DNA of 38,661 bases from an uncultured Bacteroidales bacterium (GCA_902782665.1 CACZOA010000113.1:1-38661), one strand, 5' to 3'. Shown: positions 8,606-17,601, counted from the first letter of the stretch. Notes: generated from the sequence alone by a model not told the origin. Made by a program: numbers and translations.

Positions 8606-9016
8606 TCATTTTTCTGCCACAATAGCATTCAACTTAGTGATCGCAAGCTTCATCTTCTTATCGAAGAAAGCGTACGGTTCGATCTTCTGATCCACATACA
8701 CGAATGCGATATGCATACCGACATTCTTATTTATCAATTCCGACACCAAAGGATGCTTGTTAACTCTGTAAGACTCACGCATCAATCTGCGCAGTTCCAC
8801 TCTCTGGTATGCTCTTTTGAATCGTTTTTTCTGGGCGATGACAACAATCTTAGCTGGAGCACCGTCTCTTTCGCAAAACCTGTATGTGATTCTGAACGGG
8901 AAGCAGACAAATGATTTGCCTTCCGCAAACAAAGTGTCCAAATCACGTTTAAGGCAAAGATGCTCTGCCTTACGGAATGTGTTGCGGTCAGCGAATATGT
9001 TCATGTCGTTCTCCAT
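8606..9016 (-). CDS. rnpA: Ribonuclease P protein component
   Basis: 136 residues. RnpA binds the RNase P RNA and helps it mature the 5' ends of tRNAs. The fold is recognisable from [41 protein letters not shown] and [10 protein letters not shown]. The usual RNR helix (RNRxKRxxRE) reads [11 protein letters not shown] here, so the Asn and the second Arg of RNR are replaced while the basic face is partly kept. A second start, MNIFADRN (9002-9004), is possible. It lies directly downstream of the hemD terminator; no strong promoter is visible in the 77-nt gap, so partial readthrough from hemD may feed it. Confidence 0.92.
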   Translation of the reverse strand: MENDMNIFADRNTFRKAEHLCLKRDLDTLFAEGKSFVCFPFRITYRFCERDGAPAKIVVIAQKKRFKRAYQRVELRRLMRESYRVNKHPLVSELINKNVGMHIAFVYVDQKIEPYAFFDKKMKLAITKLNAIVAEK

Positions 9017-9034
9017 TCTTATTTTATTATAAAT

Positions 9035-9071
9035 TAAAAAGCCATACTCACACTGATGGAAAGTATGGCTT
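9035..9071 (-). terminator. Intrinsic terminator of the hemD operon
   Basis: AAGCCATACT (9039-9048) pairs perfectly with AGTATGGCTT (9062-9071). On the minus strand the 10-bp stem is followed by a T-rich run. It lies 22 bases after the hemD stop. Confidence 0.7.
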
Positions 9072-9093
9072 ATGTTATTTTGCGACGCTGCAA

Positions 9094-9873
9094 TTATTTG
9101 TCTGCGTTCTCCTTAAAATACAAATCCATTGCCTCAGCCATAGACTTCGATTTCTCGTTAGGAGCGGCGATGTTCACTGTAAGTCCAGCCTCTTCAGCAG
9201 CCTTAACAGCTGTCGGTCCGAAACAACCGATCTTGATATCTCCCTGTACGAAATTAGGAAAATTCTTGAACAATGAAGCGATACCCGATGGGCTGAAGAA
9301 GACAAACATATCATACTTGAAGTCTGGATCCTGTGTGAAGTCTGTACTTACTGTACGGTACATAACTGCCTTTGTGTGAGGGATATTATTCTCATCCATT
9401 ACAGACACGATGTCATCCTTATGATCCTTCTGGATTGACTTGTTCTCATCATACACATCAGATACTACAACCAAATATTTCTCAGACTGATGTTTCTTGA
9501 TTGCTTCTACAAGACCTTGTACTGACCCATCCTCAGAGAAGAAAATCTTACGCTTTCTATAAGCGACGTACTTCTGGATATACTGTGAAAGATTCTCTGA
9601 AGTGAAGAAATACTTCATCGTTTCAGGAATTGTGATTTTCATCTCTCCACAGATTCTGAAGAAATTATCTACTGCTGTACGGGCAGTAAAAACAATAGCA
9701 GTGTGGTCGAGAATATCTACTTTCTGTGCACGAAACTCTTTCGTCGTAACACCCTCAACCCTAATAAAAGGTCTAAAGTCAATTTTAACTCCATATTTTG
9801 ACTCAAGATCAAAATACGGCGACTTCTCAGTTGCTGGTTTTGGTTGAGATACCAAAATCTTCTTCACCTTCAT
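9094..9873 (-). CDS. hemD: Uroporphyrinogen-III synthase family protein (HemD-like)
   Basis: 259 residues of the HemD fold: two Rossmann-like halves with weakly conserved sequence. Recognisable pieces are the start KKILVSQPKP, the IVFTARTAVDNFF segment, and the C-terminal pattern DMFVFFSPSGIASLF followed by GCFGPTAVKAAEEAGL, the most conserved part of the family. The enzyme cyclises hydroxymethylbilane to uroporphyrinogen III in tetrapyrrole synthesis. No other heme gene is nearby; the gene sits after DUF4271 in what I recall as a conserved Bacteroidetes order. Because HemD sequences diverge strongly, the exact function is less certain than the family. Confidence 0.82.
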   Translation of the reverse strand: MKVKKILVSQPKPATEKSPYFDLESKYGVKIDFRPFIRVEGVTTKEFRAQKVDILDHTAIVFTARTAVDNFFRICGEMKITIPETMKYFFTSENLSQYIQKYVAYRKRKIFFSEDGSVQGLVEAIKKHQSEKYLVVVSDVYDENKSIQKDHKDDIVSVMDENNIPHTKAVMYRTVSTDFTQDPDFKYDMFVFFSPSGIASLFKNFPNFVQGDIKIGCFGPTAVKAAEEAGLTVNIAAPNEKSKSMAEAMDLYFKENADK

Positions 9874-9922
9874 GTCAAATAAAAATTTTCTATAAGTGCA
9901 ACTATTAAATTACAACTCGTTT

Positions 9923-11314
9923 TTACAATCGTGGTAATAGTCCCAATACGAAGAATATCGCAACGGGTATTACTTCAAGCGTGCAAAGATACAAAATCAA
10001 ATAAAAAATCGACGTAATTCCTTTCAAAAAATTACTAATTACCTTCAAATTGAAAGCCAAAAATGCGATGGCAATGACAATTATGCCAAAATAAACGAAA
10101 TAAACACGGTATTCTTCCGGTGCAAAACTCAATCCTAACACAGCTGGAATAAGTGCCATACCTGCCTGTCTGACCATCACCATGAATGCTCCGGACATGC
10201 TTGCAACGTCGGCTCCTTCAAAATAGATATACTCAAGCAATGCGAGCATGACTTTCTTGCCTATCACGAAGACCGTGACCGCTAAAAAGAATATCCAAAT
10301 TGCTGATATCGCCATTTTGTTTGCCAAAAACAAATATAACGATGCTGTCACCACACCTAACGCAGAAAGGAAAAATTTGTATTTTGAGTTTTGAAGCCAC
10401 TGAAATCCAAAGATACTTCCATCCGTGTTTGGCTTGACAAAGGATATCAACTCTGACAAAATAGCTTTCTTTCGATCTCTGATAATTATGACATAAGCCA
10501 CAAAAATCACAAGTAGCAATGAATGATACCACCACATGTTGTTGATTGTCTGCGGCATCTCTTTGCCATCTATTGAAATTATTTCTCTCTTTGGTTCTGG
10601 CTCCTGTACCGGAACAAACGCGATGCTGTCTTTTGCCAATGAATCATTCGCGACGGAATCATTCTTAGCTGTCAGACTATCATTGATTGCCATTGGAGCA
10701 ACCAATGTGCCTGCATTCGAATTTGCTGTATCTGTTTTTGCAGAGAGAGTCTTATTTTCAAACTGTAATGTGTTGAAATCAAAATTCTTAGTATAGACGG
10801 GAGTGCTTTTTGCTTCCGTTTTCTGCTCTGTCTGTTTAAGTTCAACCGAATTAGGGGTCGTATTCGTTTCAGTCTGTTTGTTGGCAAACTGCAACGCATC
10901 AAAATTTATATCCTTTGTTTCGGCAACAGGTTTCACGACCTCTGTTTTTGTCTCAGCAGGCTTTGAATCAGAAGCATTCGTCTCAACTGTTTTGACTTCA
11001 AACTTCAATGCATCAAGCTCCTTTTTTGAAACAACCTTGTATTTAGCGACAGTCGGGACAACCGTTTTCTGGATATTAGGCTCAGGCATGAACTCCTGCA
11101 CAGGCTCCTCATCTTCTGGCGGGAAATAGGCCTCTGGTATTGGACGATCCTCATACGGAATCTCCTCCACCGGTTTTGCGGCACTCTTTGTTTCCGTCTG
11201 GTTTTCATTTCCAGTCGGAGTCGGCACAACTTGCAACTGTCCATCCTGAGTGCCCACAGCCTGTTCGGCATTGGCCACCTGTGTAGAATCTTGGTTTCTC
11301 CTTCTTCTTCCCAT
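9923..11314 (-). CDS. DUF4271 membrane protein with long disordered N-terminal region
   Basis: 463 residues in two parts. Residues 1-255 are hydrophilic and low in complexity, rich in Thr, Glu, Lys, Pro and Asn. Within them a short motif recurs: LDALKFEVKTVE (100-111), FDALQFANKQTE (138-149) and FNTLQFENKTL (180-190), plus NDSLTAKNDS and NDSLAKDS at 211-230. Residues 262-463 are a membrane domain with about six to seven helices matching DUF4271 (WWYHSLLLVIFVAYVII, and an end segment IPVAIFFVLGLLPRL). The family's function is unknown. It lies between tsaE (20 nt away) and hemD (49 nt away) in one operon. DUF4271 proteins are, as I recall, usually shorter (about 200-300 residues), so the long tail is notable. 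Confidence 0.8.
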   Translation of the reverse strand: MGRRRRNQDSTQVANAEQAVGTQDGQLQVVPTPTGNENQTETKSAAKPVEEIPYEDRPIPEAYFPPEDEEPVQEFMPEPNIQKTVVPTVAKYKVVSKKELDALKFEVKTVETNASDSKPAETKTEVVKPVAETKDINFDALQFANKQTETNTTPNSVELKQTEQKTEAKSTPVYTKNFDFNTLQFENKTLSAKTDTANSNAGTLVAPMAINDSLTAKNDSVANDSLAKDSIAFVPVQEPEPKREIISIDGKEMPQTINNMWWYHSLLLVIFVAYVIIIRDRKKAILSELISFVKPNTDGSIFGFQWLQNSKYKFFLSALGVVTASLYLFLANKMAISAIWIFFLAVTVFVIGKKVMLALLEYIYFEGADVASMSGAFMVMVRQAGMALIPAVLGLSFAPEEYRVYFVYFGIIVIAIAFLAFNLKVISNFLKGITSIFYLILYLCTLEVIPVAIFFVLGLLPRL

Positions 11315-11334
11315 AATCTAAGCAATCTCAATCA

Positions 11335-11754
11335 TTAGGCAAATTCAACTGTCGCATGACGTTTTGTAGGATCAATCTCCTTGATTGTCAGAGTAACGAC
11401 ATCATCCGGCATAAAATCGTCTACCAATTGCGGCCACTCCATGAACACATATTCTCCTGAATAGAAATAGTCTGCCAAACCAAGATCGATCGCCTCCTGC
11501 TGGTTCTTGACACGATAGAAATCGAAATGGAACACTCTGCATCCGGCACCCTCGTACTCATTCACGATAGCGAATGTAGGACTTGTCACCTCTTCGTCAA
11601 CACCAAGCAATTTGCACAACGATTTGATCATAGTCGTCTTTCCGGCTCCCATTTCTCCTATGAAACGGACGATTTTCCTGCCGTCGAAAGCCTTGATGAT
11701 TTCAGACGCTGCTGACTCTATCTCATCTAATGTATATTCGAATTCTGTCTTCAT
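11335..11754 (-). CDS. tsaE: tRNA threonylcarbamoyladenosine synthesis ATPase TsaE
   Basis: 139 residues, the usual length. Walker A is GEMGAGKT (33-40), followed by the family blocks SPTFAIVNEYEG, VFHFDFYRVKNQQEAIDLGL and YVFMEWPQLVDDFMP. TsaE is the ATPase that works with TsaB and TsaD to attach the threonylcarbamoyl group to A37 of ANN-decoding tRNAs. It starts 4 nt after the PgpH-like gene, clearly co-transcribed with it. TsaB and TsaD are not in the window. Confidence 0.96.
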   Translation of the reverse strand: MKTEFEYTLDEIESAASEIIKAFDGRKIVRFIGEMGAGKTTMIKSLCKLLGVDEEVTSPTFAIVNEYEGAGCRVFHFDFYRVKNQQEAIDLGLADYFYSGEYVFMEWPQLVDDFMPDDVVTLTIKEIDPTKRHATVEFA

Positions 11755-11758
11755 TGCT

Positions 11759-13828
11759 CTATTTTTTTAATTCAGGATAACTGACTCTTGTATGATAGAT
11801 TGTCTTTAGTTTCTCTATCAGTTTTGCCTTGATCTGCTCTATATTCTTAAATGTGAGCGGCGCATCCTTGAACGCTCCGTCAGCGATCTGAGAATCAATT
11901 ATCTTAGATACAAGATTTGTGATGCTTTCATCTGTATATTCCTTCAAACTTCTTGATGCGGCCTCAACAGCGTCACACATCATAAGGATCGCCATCTCTC
12001 TTGAGAACGGACGTGGTCCGGGATATGTGAACTTACTGATGTCGACGGGAGTGTCAGGATTCTTATTGCAGGCTTTGATATAGAAATACTTAGCCTGACT
12101 CGTGCCATGATGCGTACGAATGAAATCCTGAATTTTCTCAGGCAATCCGTTCGCTTTGGCAATACGCAATCCATTTGCGACGTGGTCTATGATGATACGT
12201 GCACTGGTCTCCTCGTCATTCAAAGCGTCATGCGGATTCACTCCACTCTGATTCTCAGTGAAGAAAACAGGATTCTCCATCTTGCCGATGTCGTGATACA
12301 AAGCTCCAGTTCTCACCAACATAGGTTTTGCACCTATCTCTCGCGCCGCAGCGTCGGCAAGATTGGCAACCTGCATTGAATGCTGGAAACTTCCTGGAGC
12401 CACCTCTGAAAACTGTAGCAACAAAGGATTGTTGGTGTTGGCTAGCTCAACCAACGTCACATCAGACACATAATTGAATGTCTTTTCTATTATATATATG
12501 AGTGGGTATGCGAAAAGCAACAGCAACGCATTCATGACAAACGGACCCAACTCCTGGACAAACTCGACAGCATCTATTCGAACCCACTTGGATGTGTAAA
12601 TCAATGTCGAGCCGAAATACAGGAATATGTATGCCGCAAATATTATAATCACCGTCTTCACAAGCTGTGAACGCTCATACATATCTTTCAAAATACAGAT
12701 CGTAAGCATACCTATAACAACCTGCATCAACAAGAACTCCACTCCTTCATGCACGATGAACGAGCATATCAGCACCGTCGTATTATGCATGAACAATGCC
12801 GTTCGGGTATCGAAGAACGTCGCTATGACTATCGGCAGAATGGCATACGGAATAGCATGGACCCAATCAGGAGAATAACGGACAACAAATGATGTCAGAC
12901 CGCATAGTGAAAGAATCATCAGAAGCATAAACACAACATTGCGTCGCTCCTGAATGAAACGGGTACGGAATAGTGTCAAATAAAAATAAAAGGTCAAAAG
13001 ACAAATCGACACGATGATCACCTGACCTATCTTCACCAAATAACGGTTGGACGAATCACCCTCACCATTCTCGATAGCTCGCTCCAGACTTGTCAGTTTG
13101 CTATAAACCTTATCTGTGATTTTATCACCCTTATCTACGATTTTCTCACCCTCCTTGACAGCTCCGATCGTTGTGATCACACTCTTTATAATATCCTGAC
13201 GAGCCAACTCACTGATTTTCTCATCATAAATAAGATTCACAAAAAGCATTCTGTCTATATCATAACGACTCAAAATCTCCTTATCCAACGACGAAGGAGC
13301 TTTGTTCAGGATATGTTCGTAAGCCGTTTTAGGTGTGTAGACGGAATTCAAAGGCATCTCAACAAAAGCATTCGCATCGTCTCCTTTTATACGGATGGTC
13401 TTGAAACTGTCCTTGAATCTGTCAAAATCGTCGGCATCCATGATACCCTTCTGATAGATATTGAAGAACTGGCTCTTGATATACTTTGTATATGCATCCG
13501 CCACATCTCCGCTCTTGGTTTTCTGATTAAGCTTGGAGATCGCTTTTTCTCTTTCACTGTCGGAAATAGTGAAATATGGCTGGAACATACGTTTTACCAG
13601 GCTGTCGCTCTCATCCTTGATCTCACTGTCAAGTTTGTAGACAGTGAATGGGAACGGTGCTGTAAGGGCATCCTTCTGCCAGATTCCGTCTTTCTCAAAC
13701 TTATATTCAAACTTAGCCGCAGTAGGGAATATCGAAATGATTATCACTCCGACCAAGAGAAACAAAGCCGCTACAACGAAGCGTTGGTTTCTCGTAACGC
13801 CATCTATTTTATCCTTTATCGAACGCAT
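11759..13828 (-). CDS. 7TM-HD family phosphohydrolase (PgpH-like c-di-AMP phosphodiesterase)
   Basis: 689 residues. Order of parts: an N-terminal membrane helix (19-36), a large extracytoplasmic domain (about 40-265), a block of about seven membrane helices (268-450), and a cytoplasmic HD domain with His483 (SFQHSMQVA), His512-Asp513 in YHDIGKMENP, a later conserved FIRTHHGTSQAKYFY, and the downstream Asp of MMCDAVEAASR. This is the 7TMR-HD architecture of PgpH, which degrades the second messenger c-di-AMP in Firmicutes; the same substrate is likely here but not shown. The metal-binding residues are intact. It stands between the DUF4380 gene (9 nt) and tsaE (4 nt). Confidence 0.92.
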   Translation of the reverse strand: MRSIKDKIDGVTRNQRFVVAALFLLVGVIIISIFPTAAKFEYKFEKDGIWQKDALTAPFPFTVYKLDSEIKDESDSLVKRMFQPYFTISDSEREKAISKLNQKTKSGDVADAYTKYIKSQFFNIYQKGIMDADDFDRFKDSFKTIRIKGDDANAFVEMPLNSVYTPKTAYEHILNKAPSSLDKEILSRYDIDRMLFVNLIYDEKISELARQDIIKSVITTIGAVKEGEKIVDKGDKITDKVYSKLTSLERAIENGEGDSSNRYLVKIGQVIIVSICLLTFYFYLTLFRTRFIQERRNVVFMLLMILSLCGLTSFVVRYSPDWVHAIPYAILPIVIATFFDTRTALFMHNTTVLICSFIVHEGVEFLLMQVVIGMLTICILKDMYERSQLVKTVIIIFAAYIFLYFGSTLIYTSKWVRIDAVEFVQELGPFVMNALLLLFAYPLIYIIEKTFNYVSDVTLVELANTNNPLLLQFSEVAPGSFQHSMQVANLADAAAREIGAKPMLVRTGALYHDIGKMENPVFFTENQSGVNPHDALNDEETSARIIIDHVANGLRIAKANGLPEKIQDFIRTHHGTSQAKYFYIKACNKNPDTPVDISKFTYPGPRPFSREMAILMMCDAVEAASRSLKEYTDESITNLVSKIIDSQIADGAFKDAPLTFKNIEQIKAKLIEKLKTIYHTRVSYPELKK

Positions 13829-13837
13829 AATTATCCG

Positions 13838-14815
13838 CTAATTTTCAAAAATCGAACTGCAATGTTTAAAGAACAAGGCCATGCATGTAGACGCGGTGTC
13901 TCCATTCTTCAACGTCTCAGCCTTTCCATGACATTCCAACTCATACATAGATTTATCTTCATCCAAAGTGTGATAACAATATACCTCACCCAAAGAATGC
14001 CCCTCTGTAGGATATATTCCGACACATGTATTTCCATCATCAGCTAAATCACATATCGGGAAACTCATCACCAACACATCCCCGAGTCTTTCGTTATAGC
14101 TTTCTATGATTCCATACTTCATATCCATATGGAATTTGCCGGAATGTACCTGTCCATCCTCACCCCATCCTATTTCTGGAGGAAGAGAATCCTTCGTCAT
14201 CTCATCCGGACAGAAAGTATAAAAATCACCATCCTTCTTTCCAATGGCTTTTTTCTCAAACGGATGTGTAGGTCCGTCAATCTCTTTCAAATCACCGCAT
14301 ATTCTGATTTTGTTCTCACCGGAAACTCTGACTATATTCCACAAGTCAATTGTAGTCTCACCGTCTCCATGATAAGTGGCCTCAACATGGCATCTCAACA
14401 ATCCTTTGTCGTTTAGCGAGAAAATTTTTCTCAGACTCAGTTTGCTGACCTCACTCACACAACCTTGAATGACAAGTTGTGAGTCTGTCTTCTCGACTAC
14501 CTCAAATTTGCCAAAAGAGACGTATGGATCAGGCGGCCAATTGATGGGCGAATTACGTCGCTCCATATTGATAGTCTGATGCTTCCACCATTGTGTCTGC
14601 GGACCGATCCATACCTCCTGGCCATAGTATTGGACAAAATCTGTGAACGCATCAGGAATGATCTCCGATTCCACCGTCTCCTCAAGAAGAAACTTGTCTG
14701 ATTTGATCATGTTCTCTCCGCCCTTGCGTCCAAAAAACACAAGACGGCCTCCAACGTTGACATTAATCAATGCCACTACGCCAGCTGATTCCAATTTTAC
14801 GATACGTCCACTCAT
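13838..14815 (-). CDS. DUF4380 / galactose-mutarotase-like protein
   Basis: About 325 residues from MSGRIVKLESAGVVALINV. The conserved blocks GGRLVFFGRKGGEN, GPQTQWW, WPPDPYVSFGKFEV, VEATYHGDGETTIDLWNIVRV and the late GHSLGEVYCYH resemble the DUF4380 group, which has a galactose-mutarotase-like beta-sandwich. Members are thought to bind carbohydrates; the substrate is unknown. The protein has no signal peptide when started at the ATG at 14813-14815. An upstream ATG (14837-14839) would place the start immediately next to the -7 element, so I reject it. It is the first gene of the operon running down to hemD. Confidence 0.75.
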   Translation of the reverse strand: MSGRIVKLESAGVVALINVNVGGRLVFFGRKGGENMIKSDKFLLEETVESEIIPDAFTDFVQYYGQEVWIGPQTQWWKHQTINMERRNSPINWPPDPYVSFGKFEVVEKTDSQLVIQGCVSEVSKLSLRKIFSLNDKGLLRCHVEATYHGDGETTIDLWNIVRVSGENKIRICGDLKEIDGPTHPFEKKAIGKKDGDFYTFCPDEMTKDSLPPEIGWGEDGQVHSGKFHMDMKYGIIESYNERLGDVLVMSFPICDLADDGNTCVGIYPTEGHSLGEVYCYHTLDEDKSMYELECHGKAETLKNGDTASTCMALFFKHCSSIFEN

Positions 14816-14843
14816 TTCCGTATGAATTTGAATATACAAATTA

Positions 14844-14851
14844 CAAAATTA
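14844..14851 (-). promoter_or_regulatory. -7 element for the DUF4380-to-hemD operon
   Basis: TAATTTTG on the minus strand, a perfect -7 match, 28 nt before the ATG at 14815. No clear -33 TTTG is seen at the right distance. The rest of the 355-bp divergent gap to purT (14816-15170) holds one small inverted repeat (CAAACG/CGTTTG, 14963-14979) and the purT promoter; I see nothing else in it. Confidence 0.45.
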
Positions 14852-15114
14852 CTATTTTTCTCGGATTTTATACTTTTTTAACAATCGAATATTGAAATTT
14901 TCAGATTGGGAACCGTCAGCAAACACATTCTGCCACACAAACTTAATCATAGGCCACTGATCCAAACGAAATCCGTTTGAAAACAAGGCATGAAGAACGA
15001 TTTCAAACTACCCAATTAAGCCACAAATAAATTTATAATTTCATTTTTTCACCCCTGTTTTCTATCAATCCGTAAGTAAACATATCAACAATCAACATTA
15101 AAATTAGAGTTTCA

Positions 15115-15146
15115 TTTCTGCAGGTGTTTTGGATTTTGTAATTTTG
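15115..15146 (+). promoter_or_regulatory. Promoter of purT-lysA
   Basis: TTTC (15115-15118), 20 nt, then TAATTTTG (15139-15146). The predicted transcript start is about 18 nt upstream of the purT ATG at 15171, leaving no room for a purine or lysine riboswitch. Confidence 0.55.
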
Positions 15147-15170
15147 CAAAAAACAAATTTATTATCGCTT

Positions 15171-16352
15171 ATGACAACAATTGGAACATCAAAGTCAGGA
15201 GTACGCAAAAAAGCGCTAATCTGCGGTGCCGGAGAATTAGGCAAAGAGGTAGTAATTGAGCTTCAACGTTTAGGTGTAGAGGTGGTTGCAGTCGACAGAT
15301 ACGACAATGCACCAGCCATGCAGGTAGCTCACCGTTCATACACAATCTCCATGCTTGACGGAGCAAAACTTAGAGAAGTGATTGAGAAAGAGCGTCCAGA
15401 CTACATCATCCCAGAAGTGGAAAGTATCGCCACTACAACTCTTTTGGAGCTAGAAAAAGAGGGATTCAACGTAGTGCCAACAGCACGTGCCACATACTTG
15501 ACAATGAACAGAGAGGGCATCCGTCGTTTGGCAGCAGAAGAACTTGGTGTTCCTACATCCAGATATAAATTCGCGGAGACAAAAGAAGAGTTCCACAAAG
15601 CAGTTGCTGAGATCGGAATCCCATGTGTCGTGAAGCCAATCATGAGTAGTTCAGGACACGGACAGAGTGTGATCAAATGTGAGGCCGACGTGGAGAACGC
15701 ATGGAAAATCTCTCAGGAGGGAGGACGTGCAGGAGCCGGCAAAGTCATCGTTGAAGGATTCATCGATTTCGACTATGAGATCACATTGCTTACAGTAAGA
15801 CATATCGGCGGCACAAGTTTCTTGAAGCCAATCGGACACCATCAGGTGGATGGCGACTATCAGGAGAGCTGGCAACCTCAGGCAATGACAGGTGCAGCAC
15901 TGTCAAAAGCGAAGAATATCGCAGAGAAAGTGACAACTGCTCTTGGAGGTTATGGTATTTTCGGAGTTGAGTTGTTTGTCAAGGGCGACGACGTTATCTT
16001 CAGCGAAGTATCCCCTCGTCCACACGACACAGGAATGGTGACAATGATCTCACAGGATTTGTCAGAGTTCGCTCTACACGTGAGAGCCATCCTAGGTTTG
16101 CCAATCCCTAACATCGCATTCCACGGACCATCTGCATCAAAGGCAGTGGTAGTGAGAGGAGACAGCAACCATGTGACATTCTCTGGAATTGAAAACGTAC
16201 TTTCATTGCCAGATACACAGATCCGTATCTTCGGCAAACCAGAGGTTCACGGAAAACGTCGTATGGCAGTGATATTGGCCCGTGGCGAGAATATCGAAGA
16301 GGCAAAAGAAAAGACTTTCACAGCATACAATAGTTTGAAAGTAGAGTTGTAA
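15171..16352 (+). CDS. purT: Formate-dependent phosphoribosylglycinamide formyltransferase
   Basis: 393 residues from [10 protein letters not shown]. PurT is an ATP-grasp enzyme that makes formyl-GAR from GAR, formate and ATP in purine synthesis, replacing the folate-dependent PurN. Visible blocks: [20 protein letters not shown] (nucleotide-binding N-domain), [51 protein letters not shown] (ATP-grasp), and [19 protein letters not shown] (metal-binding and catalytic). All are intact and length is normal. A TTG codon 42 nt upstream is in frame but lies within the promoter, so ATG 15171 is the start. lysA follows after 23 nt. Confidence 0.97.
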   Translation: MTTIGTSKSGVRKKALICGAGELGKEVVIELQRLGVEVVAVDRYDNAPAMQVAHRSYTISMLDGAKLREVIEKERPDYIIPEVESIATTTLLELEKEGFNVVPTARATYLTMNREGIRRLAAEELGVPTSRYKFAETKEEFHKAVAEIGIPCVVKPIMSSSGHGQSVIKCEADVENAWKISQEGGRAGAGKVIVEGFIDFDYEITLLTVRHIGGTSFLKPIGHHQVDGDYQESWQPQAMTGAALSKAKNIAEKVTTALGGYGIFGVELFVKGDDVIFSEVSPRPHDTGMVTMISQDLSEFALHVRAILGLPIPNIAFHGPSASKAVVVRGDSNHVTFSGIENVLSLPDTQIRIFGKPEVHGKRRMAVILARGENIEEAKEKTFTAYNSLKVEL

Positions 16353-16375
16353 AAAAAAAATCACATTATATAAAA

Positions 16376-17527
16376 ATGGCAAATTTTCCAATTGAGAAAC
16401 TAAGAAAGATAGAGACACCGTTCTACTATTATGATGTAGAACTTTTGAAAGCCACATTGAACGAATTGAAAACAGAAGCCGACAAATACGGTTTTCTTCC
16501 TCATTATGCAGTCAAAGCCAACGCTAACGAGAAAGTGTTGGCAATCATCGCCGCAACAGGTATCGGTGCGGACTGTGTAAGTGGAAACGAGGTGTTGGCA
16601 TGTGTCAAGGCTGGTTTCCCTGCCGACAAGATTGTGTTTGCAGGTGTAGGAAAGACAGACAAGGAGATCAACGCCGCTCTTGACGCAAACATTTTCTGTT
16701 TCAACGCCGAGAGTATTCCAGAGCTTGAGGTGATCAATGAATTGGCGGCAAAGAAAGGAAAGATTGCACATGTTGAGCTACGTGTAAATCCGAATGTGGA
16801 TGCGCACACTCACAGCTATATCACTACTGGTTTGAACGAGAACAAGTTTGGATTCAGCATGGACGATCTTGAAAAGGTTGTCGACATGATCGCCAAGATG
16901 AGCAACGTCGAACTTATCGGACTTCATTTCCATATTGGAAGCCAGATCACAGACTTAGGATGCTTTGAGCCATTGAGCGAGAGAATCAACGCATTGCAGG
17001 ATCAGCTTGAGGCAAAAGGAGTCAAGTTGAAGAATATCAACGTAGGAGGCGGATTGGGAATCGACTATGAGAACCCAGACGGCAATCCAATTCCAAACTT
17101 CAAGAAATATTTTGAGATCTACGCAAAATGTTTGAAACTACGTGACGGACAGAAGCTACATTGTGAGCCAGGAAGAAGTGTTGTGGCACAGTGCGGAAGC
17201 CTTATCACAAAGGTCACATACGTGAAGAAAGGAAAGGAAAAGCAGTTTGCCATTGTAGACGCAGGAATGACCGACTTGATCCGTCCAGCTCTATATCAGG
17301 CATACCACAAGATTGAGAACATCACATCATCAAAGCCAGCTGAGAAGTATGATATAGTTGGTCCGATCTGTGAATCGAGCGACGTCTTCCAGAAAGACTG
17401 CTCTATCGCAGCGGCAGAGAGAGGCGATTTGTTGGCACTCCGTTCAGCAGGAGCATACGGAGAGATCATGGCAAGCCGCTATAATCTACGTGAGTTGCCT
17501 AAAGGCTACCTTTCTACAGAGATTTAA
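16376..17527 (+). CDS. lysA: Diaminopimelate decarboxylase
   Basis: 383 residues of the fold-type III PLP decarboxylases. It decarboxylates meso-diaminopimelate to lysine, the last step of lysine synthesis. The PLP lysine is Lys47 in HYAVKANAN. Other expected blocks are GADCVSGNEV, the LHFHIGSQITD segment, NVGGGLGIDY (phosphate-binding), CEPGRSVVAQCG, and GPICESSDVF with the active-site Cys supplied to the dimer partner. The C-terminal AYGEIMASRYN is typical. It is on the short side for the family (often about 400-420) but no motif is missing. It is the second gene of the purT-lysA operon and ends at the first copy of the duplicated hairpin (17551-17580). Confidence 0.97.
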   Translation: MANFPIEKLRKIETPFYYYDVELLKATLNELKTEADKYGFLPHYAVKANANEKVLAIIAATGIGADCVSGNEVLACVKAGFPADKIVFAGVGKTDKEINAALDANIFCFNAESIPELEVINELAAKKGKIAHVELRVNPNVDAHTHSYITTGLNENKFGFSMDDLEKVVDMIAKMSNVELIGLHFHIGSQITDLGCFEPLSERINALQDQLEAKGVKLKNINVGGGLGIDYENPDGNPIPNFKKYFEIYAKCLKLRDGQKLHCEPGRSVVAQCGSLITKVTYVKKGKEKQFAIVDAGMTDLIRPALYQAYHKIENITSSKPAEKYDIVGPICESSDVFQKDCSIAAAERGDLLALRSAGAYGEIMASRYNLRELPKGYLSTEI

Positions 17528-17550
17528 GAATTAAAAGTCAAGAATTAAGA

Positions 17551-17594
17551 ATGCGTGATTCAGAAATGGGTCACGCATTTATTTTTTTTTTTTT
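17551..17594 (+). terminator. lysA terminator, copy 1 of a duplicated hairpin
   Basis: ATGCGTGA (17551-17558) pairs with TCACGCAT (17571-17578); further C-G and G-T pairs can extend the stem. It is followed by ATTTA and then 13 T residues (17582-17594). The 30 bases 17551-17580 recur at 18795-18824 with a single mismatch (G versus T), in the same orientation, on the far side of the next two genes. Confidence 0.8.
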
Positions 17595-17601
17595 GGGGGG
17601 G
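17582..17601. repeat. T13-G7 homopolymer junction
   Basis: Thirteen T residues (17582-17594) run directly into seven G residues (17595-17601). It serves as the U tract of the lysA terminator. Such tracts are prone to slippage. It is about 50 bp upstream of the -33 element of the next genes, so it does not change promoter spacing directly. Confidence 0.7.

Noticed and set aside
8602-8628. Longer YidD start at 8628
   Set aside because: It would add nine residues (MLLWQKNEA) encoded inside rnpA that do not resemble the family N-terminus; the ATG at 8599-8601 is better.
13313-14047. Plus-strand open frame of 244 codons across the junction of the DUF4380 and PgpH-like genes
   Set aside because: It overlaps two well-supported minus-strand genes and has no domain pattern.
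15115-15170. Lysine or purine riboswitch ahead of purT-lysA
   Set aside because: The predicted transcript start is only about 18 nt from the purT ATG, and the purT-lysA gap is 23 nt, so no aptamer fits.
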